7,513 nt of DNA from an uncultured Cryomorphaceae bacterium (GTDB lineage Bacteria > Bacteroidota > Bacteroidia > Flavobacteriales > Schleiferiaceae): positions 1 through 7,513 of the forward strand of contig CALCFH010000151.1 in assembly GCA_937900215.1 (NCBI GenBank), in the 5' to 3' direction. Each line of letters opens with the position of its first letter. Position 1 is the stretch's first letter. Under the pieces are notes generated by a model that saw only the letters and a list, made by a program, of their open reading frames with translations, was not told where the DNA came from and did no database searches. The translations under genes and the position numbers were made by a program. Of this stretch, positions 1 through 3,953 are shown piece after piece.

Positions 1-397
1 CGTAATCCCTAATACTATATTCCAAAGTCAATAGGCTTCCATGAACACTTACTTGCTTACTCAGGCTAGACTTGGGAATTCTTCTAATGATTTCTACTAG
101 CTGTCTGTTATACATTATCCAGAAATGAATAATCTGAAGGCTCTCTATCTCTTGATAAAAATTGAACTTGTTCCATTCGTTCTGATCGTAGACCACCTCT
201 GGGTTTAATTCAAACTGAGCTCGAATGATTCTATGGTGATTGTTTGTAGCACTATCTATTAAGTGACCCAATATTTCTTTCTTGCTCCATTTATCTGGCA
301 ACTCTTTCAGCGATAAGCTCGCTTCGTTCATTTCCAATAAAAGTTTTGGAGCTTTCTCTAAAATGGAGTTCAGTTTCTGGATCGTTTCTTCCATCAT
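1..397 (-). CDS. DinB/YfiT-like putative metal-dependent protein (C-terminus cut by window edge)
   Basis: Translating the minus strand from the ATG at 397 gives 132 open codons to the window edge, with no stop. The protein is rich in helices and carries the DinB-superfamily signature around residues 37-61: a Trp followed by KKEILGHLIDSA, then NNHHRIIRAQ. His45 is the first of the three histidines that bind a metal ion in this family; the other two would lie beyond the window. A later stretch (NEWNKF near 73-78, then a helix ending in YNRQLVEIIRRIP) fits the usual second half of YfiT-like four-helix bundles. Family members include thiol-dependent transferases and many proteins of unknown function, so no substrate is claimed. 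A second ATG follows directly at 394. The start lies 3 bases after the stop of the upstream beta-lactamase-like gene, so co-transcription and perhaps translational coupling are likely. Family assignment is fairly sure, function is not. Confidence 0.8.
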   Translation of the reverse strand, partial: MMEETIQKLNSILEKAPKLLLEMNEASLSLKELPDKWSKKEILGHLIDSATNNHHRIIRAQFELNPEVVYDQNEWNKFNFYQEIESLQIIHFWIMYNRQLVEIIRRIPKSSLSKQVSVHGSLLTLEYSIRDY

Positions 398-400
398 TCT

Positions 401-1291
401 CTAATTTTCAGTGGAAGAGTAGTGCTCATAAACCATTTTAGCAATATCCGCGATTAAGTCTTCTCCTTTTTCGAATCCCTGAATGTTATGGATGAAAACG
501 GATAAATAGATTTTTTGATGATCGGGCAATTGAATAATTCCAATATTATTGATGGCTCCCGTAATTCCTTCTTCGCTCGTAAAGGAAGTCCCCGCTCGCT
601 GGGCGATTTCCACATCAGGTAATTTACCTTTAATACGCTTCAGTCCGGTTGTACTGTTTACCATAGATTGATACAGCCATTCCGTGTTTTCCTTATTTAG
701 AATTCGTCCTTCAGAAAAGGTTTTCACTAGATTTGAAAAGGCATTCGGACTCGCTTTATTCTTAAACTGAGATTCCCAATCTCGATGCATATCTTCTTCA
801 TTATTACGAATAATGAAGTTTTTGTTCGCAATAAATTCTTCAATGTATTCTTCCCCTCCCACCCATCGAATCAGAACATCCGTTATATTATTGTCGCTCT
901 GCATTACCATCCAAGCCAAAGCTTCTTCCAAGGAAATGGCAACATTCCCATTTGGGAATTCCTCTCTAAAGGGGCTCCAAGTGTGTTCTAATAATTCCTC
1001 GCTTGAAATAAAGAGTTCTTGATCTTTTGAAAGCCCCTCTTTCTCCACCTTATTCAAAACCGCCAATGCAACTGGAATTTTCACCGTGCTTAACATGGGA
1101 AAAAGTGTATCCCCTTTTATAGACACTACTTTATTTGAACCCGAATGCATAACGGATATACCCACCTCTGCTCCAGAACTGGCAATTAATTTTTCTAGCT
1201 TGATTTCTAAAGCATTATCAGATTGGTTTTCATTACAAGAGATGAATAATAGTGCTGTAAGCAAGAAGCCCAATATTTTCTGAATTATCAC
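401..1291 (-). CDS. Class A beta-lactamase-like serine hydrolase, lipoprotein
   Basis: This 296-residue protein has the motif order of class A beta-lactamases. The nucleophile motif is S68-T-V-K71, the SDN motif is S132-D-N134, and the omega-loop glutamate is probably E165 in EEDM, the E-x-x-M form seen in the PER/CepA/CfxA (A2) branch. The third motif, usually K-T/S-G, reads R232-A-G234. The N-terminus has a basic residue, a hydrophobic core and a cysteine at 19 preceded by LFIS, so I read it as a lipoprotein signal peptide with an imperfect lipobox; the mature enzyme would be membrane-anchored. The start is GTG (1291-1289); an in-frame TAA lies directly upstream (1294-1292), so no longer start is possible. 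Length is normal for the family. Hydrolysis of a beta-lactam is the family reaction, but the altered third motif leaves activity and substrate open; a related acyl-serine hydrolase or penicillin-binding role is possible. The DinB-like gene follows 3 bases downstream. Confidence 0.9.
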   Translation of the reverse strand: MIIQKILGFLLTALLFISCNENQSDNALEIKLEKLIASSGAEVGISVMHSGSNKVVSIKGDTLFPMLSTVKIPVALAVLNKVEKEGLSKDQELFISSEELLEHTWSPFREEFPNGNVAISLEEALAWMVMQSDNNITDVLIRWVGGEEYIEEFIANKNFIIRNNEEDMHRDWESQFKNKASPNAFSNLVKTFSEGRILNKENTEWLYQSMVNSTTGLKRIKGKLPDVEIAQRAGTSFTSEEGITGAINNIGIIQLPDHQKIYLSVFIHNIQGFEKGEDLIADIAKMVYEHYSSTEN

Positions 1292-1582
1292 TTATTTCTG
1301 TTTTTAAGGAAGTAGAACGACTTAGCTATGAACAGTATTGCCAATCGTTTTGCGCCCGATGCACAACTCTGTGAATTACCCAAAAATAGCCCAAGCCCAT
1401 CAACTCAGAAAGGCAATAGTACATCAAGAAGTAAACTGAAATTAAGTATGCTTGTCTACTCTTTTAAAGTAAAACCATTCGTCTGAGAACACTGGCAGAG
1501 TCTGACCGAAATAGCCACAAATTATAAAGAGCCAGGAGCGGGCTCTTTTTAGATCGGTTTTCAGTCTGTTTAAGGGGTTGTG
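1292..1582. other. Intergenic stretch without a convincing gene
   Basis: About 290 bases lie between the beta-lactamase-like start and the GNAT module. The longest plausible small plus-strand frame (ATG at 1328, 52 codons to a TGA at 1484) has no recognisable content. It should also hold the minus-strand promoter of the bla-like/DinB pair, but I could not pick out a convincing Bacteroidota -33/-7 pair. The only clear element is the plus-strand terminator near its right end. Confidence 0.5.
1526..1550 (+). terminator. Intrinsic terminator with no obvious upstream gene
   Basis: AAAGAGCC (1526-1533) pairs perfectly with GGCTCTTT (1541-1548) across a 7-base loop, and the T-run reaches 1550. The U-tract is on the plus strand. 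No plus-strand gene precedes it, so it may end an unrecognised small RNA or short transcript, or be left over from a deleted gene. It could also weakly stop minus-strand transcripts coming from the GNAT gene. Confidence 0.7.
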
Positions 1583-1606
1583 CAACAGCTACCGCTGTTG
1601 GCATTA
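1583..1606. repeat. Short hairpin plus inverted-repeat arm at the end of the GNAT gene
   Basis: CAACAGC (1583-1589) and GCTGTTG (1594-1600) form a 7-bp hairpin with a 4-base loop. The right side continues into GTTGGCATTA (1597-1606), an exact reverse complement of TAATGCCAAC at 2075-2084 on the other side of the acetyltransferase gene. The arm overlaps the GNAT stop codon (TAA, 1604-1606 on the minus strand). The element could be a short, decayed recombination site of the kind that follows an integron cassette gene, or one end of a small mobile unit. The hairpin is certain; its identity is not. Confidence 0.55.
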
Positions 1607-2048
1607 GTTTTTATTCATCATTTGCATTTGGTAAAGGTCAAAATTTTTCGCCCAAAAATCCTTTTCTACCTTTTCTAATTTAAATCCCATTTTTTCATAA
1701 AACTTATACACAAGTTGAGTTGTTCTAACGACAATTAGTTCAATCTTCGGATTTTCGTTTATTTGATTAATTCTATATTGAGTTAATTTTTTTTCCGATT
1801 CCGTTTCCTTGTAAACTCGGGTCAATCATATCCCACGAAATTCTTGCGAGTTTTTGTTCCGCGAAATAGTTGATTCCTCCAGCACCAATAATTTCAGAGT
1901 TCATTTCGTAAGCAAAATAATCCTCCAATTCATTGTCAAGATAATTTTCAAAATCTTTTTCCTCTGAAGAGTCAAAATAATCAGTCGTATTTTTCCGCAA
2001 TAATTCAATTATTTTAGGTTTGTCAGAATTTGAATATTTTCTTATCAT
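1604..2048 (-). pseudogene. GNAT-family N-acetyltransferase, split by a one-base frameshift
   Basis: Two overlapping minus-strand frames together make one normal-length GNAT protein of about 147 residues. The first frame starts at ATG 2048 and carries beta strands 1-4, then the acetyl-CoA pyrophosphate-binding motif A, QGNGIG (residues 80-85). It then runs out of frame in an A8 tract (T8 at 1787-1794 on the plus strand) and stops a few codons later. With one A fewer, reading continues as LTQYRINQI and on through the motif B region (VYKFYEKMGFKL) to the TAA at 1604-1606. The family transfers an acetyl group from acetyl-CoA to an amine; the substrate is unknown here. The gene is visibly A+T-rich. 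It may be a true pseudogene, a read error in the homopolymer, or a gene rescued by polymerase slippage on A8. It lies between inverted repeats, as expected for an acquired single-gene unit. Confidence 0.85.
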
Positions 2049-2074
2049 TCTTGGCTAGTTGCGATTTTTTTAAT

Positions 2075-2150
2075 TAATGCCAACGGCTAGCTAAACCGAC
2101 CGTTTTTTTCCGCGTGCGGAAAAAATGCGGTTTAGGTTTTGTTGTTAGAC
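2075..2150. repeat. Long attC-like hairpin flanking the GNAT gene
   Basis: On the plus strand the element folds as follows. CAAC (2081-2084) pairs with GTTG (2141-2144). Unpaired spacers follow (2085-2090 and 2136-2140). CTAAACCG (2091-2098) pairs with CGGTTTAG (2128-2135). An uneven bulge follows, then TTTTTTCCGC (2104-2113) pairs with GCGGAAAAAA (2116-2125) around a 2-base tip. An outer stem, an unpaired central spacer, an inner stem and a variable terminal stem with extrahelical bases is the plan of integron attC sites. GTTAGAC (2144-2150) matches the GTTRRRY core, but the opposite end (TGCCAAC) does not match RYYYAAC, and no integrase is in the window. Alternatives are a terminator-like hairpin or a MITE end. 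The fold is certain, the name is not. Confidence 0.55.
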
Positions 2151-2230
2151 GCCCAAATTGGCATGTAAAGAACAGCTCAGTTGTTGTTATACACCCAAAT
2201 CAGCATATAAATAACAACTCCTTGTTGTTA
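2141..2230. repeat. Degenerate ~42-bp tandem repeat (two units plus the start of a third)
   Basis: GTTGTTA recurs at 2141, 2183 and 2224. The first two units align well: GTTGTTAGACGCCCAAAT matches GTTGTTATACACCCAAAT, and both continue with a CAGCAT/GGCAT-like segment, a TAAA or TAAAT segment and AACA. The second unit ends in TAACAAC, which can pair with the GTTGTTA of the third. The first unit overlaps the outer end of the attC-like hairpin, so the repeat may have grown from that site. No coding frame spans it. Confidence 0.55.
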
Positions 2231-2234
2231 TTTC

Positions 2235-2328
2235 CGCTTTATGTACTCCACTTCAAATAAAGCGCCGCGCCTCTAATTTAGGCTTTATTACAATCTGCAA
2301 TAAGAGTTCTCAAAAAAATGATCTTATT
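2235..2328. other. Cluster of competing hairpins in a gene-free stretch
   Basis: CGCTTTAT (2235-2242) is an exact complement of ATAAAGCG (2257-2264). The shifted segment AATAAAGC (2256-2263) is also an exact complement of GCTTTATT (2282-2289). The middle segment can therefore pair left or right but not both, as in an attenuator. A further perfect 7-bp hairpin, AATAAGA with TCTTATT (2299-2305 and 2322-2328), lies just beyond. No gene adjoins it that it could obviously control, so it may be an untranslated RNA, decayed terminators or repeat debris. Confidence 0.4.
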
Positions 2329-2499
2329 ACGTTTTGCATTTCTCTAACTCACTGTCCATTCGTTCTTTATTCGCTTTGCAGTCGGACCAATTCGACCTGT
2401 CGTTTTCTCTACTCACAATCTTGGCCAATTCCTATTTTTAATCAAAAAATACTACCCCTTATAAGTGGGCGTAGGTCGTTGTCGTTCTGCGGTAGCTCT
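2329..2499. other. Gene-free stretch before the polypyrimidine tract
   Basis: I see no gene here. A minus-strand frame of about 30 codons (no ATG at its head) ends in a TAA at 2327-2329, but it has no recognisable motif. Base composition turns pyrimidine-rich on the plus strand from about 2500. Confidence 0.4.
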
Positions 2500-2690
2500 C
2501 TTTCCCGCACACTATTTTGGCCTTTTTTGGGTCTTCATTCCTTTCCATCCCTCCATTCCTTTTTCAGCTCCTTTCTCTCCTCATCCCCTCTTTTTAAGAA
2601 AAACTTTTTTCTTCTCCATCAATTCTCCACTCTGCCCAAAGCCTTCTTTTAAGCAGAATTTTCCTTTTTTTCTCTTTTTAGCCATTTCTC

Positions 2691-2735
2691 CGGCTTATCG
2701 TTTTGTTTCTCGGCTCTATCGTTTTGTTTCTCGGC
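2691..2735. repeat. 21-bp repeat cluster A
   Basis: The 18-base string ATCGTTTTGTTTCTCGGC occurs at 2697-2714 and, with the same sequence, at 2718-2735, a 21-bp step. The left edge GGCTTATCGTTTT (2692-2704) recurs exactly in cluster B at 3007-3019. On the minus strand the unit reads as a seven-codon peptide repeat close to AEKQNDR; on the plus strand, close to YRFVSRL. Confidence 0.75.
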
Positions 2736-2975
2736 CTTTCAATTCACTTTCTTTTCTTATATTCTTAAGGTCTTTCCTCTATCCTCTACTTTTTTCTCTC
2801 TATTCTTCACTCTCACCTCTCTTCTGTCCCATTTCTTCACTCTCCTTTTCCGGCTCTCGCCCTTCCCATTTTGCCTCATCTGTATACTCCGCTCTTTCTT
2901 CCCCCTCTTTATATACGTCTTCCGTCACTCGCCCCTTTTCTTTTGCTGTATCAGACCCTTCAACTTTCCTCTCTA

Positions 2976-3050
2976 TTCTTTCACGGGTCTTCCATTTTCT
3001 TTCACGGGCTTATCGTTTTCTTTCACGGGCCTTCCGTTTTCTTTCACGGG
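2976..3050. repeat. 21-bp repeat cluster B
   Basis: TTCTTTCACGGG occurs four times without change, at 2976, 2997, 3018 and 3039, a strict 21-bp period; a degraded fifth unit may follow to about 3071. The 9-base interiors vary (TCTTCCATT, CTTATCGTT, CCTTCCGTT). On the minus strand the unit reads VKENGRP/VKENDKP, on the plus strand FLSRAYR/FLSRAFR. It is related to cluster A, 315 bp to the left. Confidence 0.85.
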
Positions 3051-3481
3051 CCTTCTTTCGTCTTTCTTTTGTTTCCTTTTTGGTTTCTTTTGGACTGTTT
3101 TCCGTTTCTTAGGCCTTTATTCGAGTTTCGCGCCTCTTGTTTTTAATCTCTCGACCCCGTTTTTTGAGCTCTCAGCTCTCTAAATAGGGCTCTCCCCTCC
3201 CTTTTCTAAGCTCTTTTCTCCTTTTTCCGACCTCTTTTTCTTAAAATGCCGATTTTTCAGTCCGCTCAATTTCTTCTTATCTGCCCTCTCTTTTTCTCTG
3301 CTCTGCCTCCTTTTTCACTGCTTTGTCATTCGTCCCTAGCCCAAGTCCAGTCTGAGCTGTGGCGCCTCCTTTTCCACCTCTTTTTGTCGCATTTTTTCTC
3401 TCTTCCCATCTATGTTTTTTCTCTTCTCACCCTCCATTCCTCTCCTCCGCACTACTCATTTTCTTCCTTCCCTCAGCAGGC

Positions 3482-3558
3482 AGTATACGAGATCCGTAGA
3501 AAGTTTTTATTTCTGCAAATAATTGCATATGAGGTAGTTATTGCTAAATCCGTATACT
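3482..3558. repeat. Perfect 8-bp inverted repeat at the edge of the pyrimidine tract
   Basis: AGTATACG (3482-3489) and CGTATACT (3551-3558) are exact reverse complements enclosing 61 bases of ordinary composition. The left arm begins within a few bases of the end of the pyrimidine tract. It could be a boundary mark of an insertion or a paired binding site, but an 8-bp match at this distance can also be chance. Confidence 0.3.
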
Positions 3559-3897
3559 CGAGCGCTTGTTTTTTTCGGAAGTGTAATTCACCTTTGTCTC
3601 TATCCAAATCATCCACTTCCATGTTTGCTCATGCAACGGTTCTTCCAATCTCAAGCCTTTAAAAGCTTTTCGCCTCTAAGGATGAGTCAAAACCAGCTTC
3701 TATATCCTCGCACTGGCTGAGCCCGCTCTCCCATTAAGCAAAAGTTCATTTCCTGGAACTCAATAAGTCCCTTAGCCCTATGGTTACAAATGCAGATGGC
3801 GTTTTCCTTTTCAAATCCAATCCAAGAAAACAAGGCTGAAAAGACTTTTAAAATAATTTACATTATTCAAAGCCCTGATTGTTTAAATGTTAACTTT

Positions 3898-3927
3898 TTT
3901 TTGCAACTTGCTCTGTGTAATTAATAC
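3898..3927 (+). promoter_or_regulatory. Candidate Bacteroidota promoter for the T9SS protein gene
   Basis: TTTTTG ending at 3903 could be the -33 box (consensus TTTG). An 18-base gap then leads to TAATAC (3922-3927), a partial fit to the TAnnTTTG -7 box. The gap and the AT-rich setting fit, but the second box lacks the TTTG half, so this is tentative. The roughly 20-base leader that would remain before the ATG at 3954 has no Shine-Dalgarno sequence, which is usual in this phylum. Confidence 0.3.
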
Positions 3928-3953
3928 ACTAATCACAACACACTAACCTCATT

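Larger units (their letters stand above)
2500..3478. other. Approximately 1-kb polypyrimidine (plus) / polypurine (minus) tract
   Basis: The plus strand is overwhelmingly C and T: purines number 8 of 60 in 2521-2580 and 72 of 360 (20%) in 2761-3120. The bias ends sharply near 3478, where sequence of ordinary composition returns. Open plus-strand frames here (for example 2465-3112) encode only F, L, S, P and R-rich low-complexity peptide. All stop codons need two purines after T, so long open frames are expected by chance; I do not call them genes. On the minus strand the codons would favour K, E, R and G, but stops break every long frame. Possible explanations are a decayed K/E-rich repeat gene on the minus strand, a structural or triplex-forming tract, or simple-repeat expansion followed by mutation. 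Nothing in the window decides between these. Confidence 0.7.
3479..3953. other. Gene-free leader region upstream of the T9SS protein gene
   Basis: Ordinary base composition resumes here. No convincing gene is present on either strand; an open plus-strand frame ending near 3662 begins inside the pyrimidine tract and is low-complexity. The stretch holds an 8-bp inverted repeat at its left end and presumably the promoter of the large gene at its right end. Confidence 0.45.

Noticed and set aside
1328..1486. 52-codon plus-strand frame upstream of the orphan terminator
   Set aside because: The peptide is Ser/Pro/Lys-rich with no motif, and its stop lies about 40 bases before the hairpin; I could not tell it from chance.
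2103..2125. T-rich/A-rich GC hairpin read as an intrinsic terminator
   Set aside because: No gene ends next to it, and the stem continues outward into further paired arms, so a larger recombination-site-like or structured element explains it better, although a terminator role is not excluded.
2327..2420. Minus-strand frame of about 30 codons rich in K, E, N and D, with a hairpin just after its stop
   Set aside because: It is too short, has no ATG at its head and matches nothing I recognise; the hairpin alone is not enough to call a gene.
2465..3112. 215-codon plus-strand open frame
   Set aside because: It lies wholly in the pyrimidine tract, where stop codons are rare by composition, and encodes only F/S/L/P/R-rich low-complexity peptide with no domain.
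3246..3662. 138-codon plus-strand open frame
   Set aside because: Its first half is pyrimidine-tract low complexity and its second half lacks any recognisable motif; no start signal stands out.
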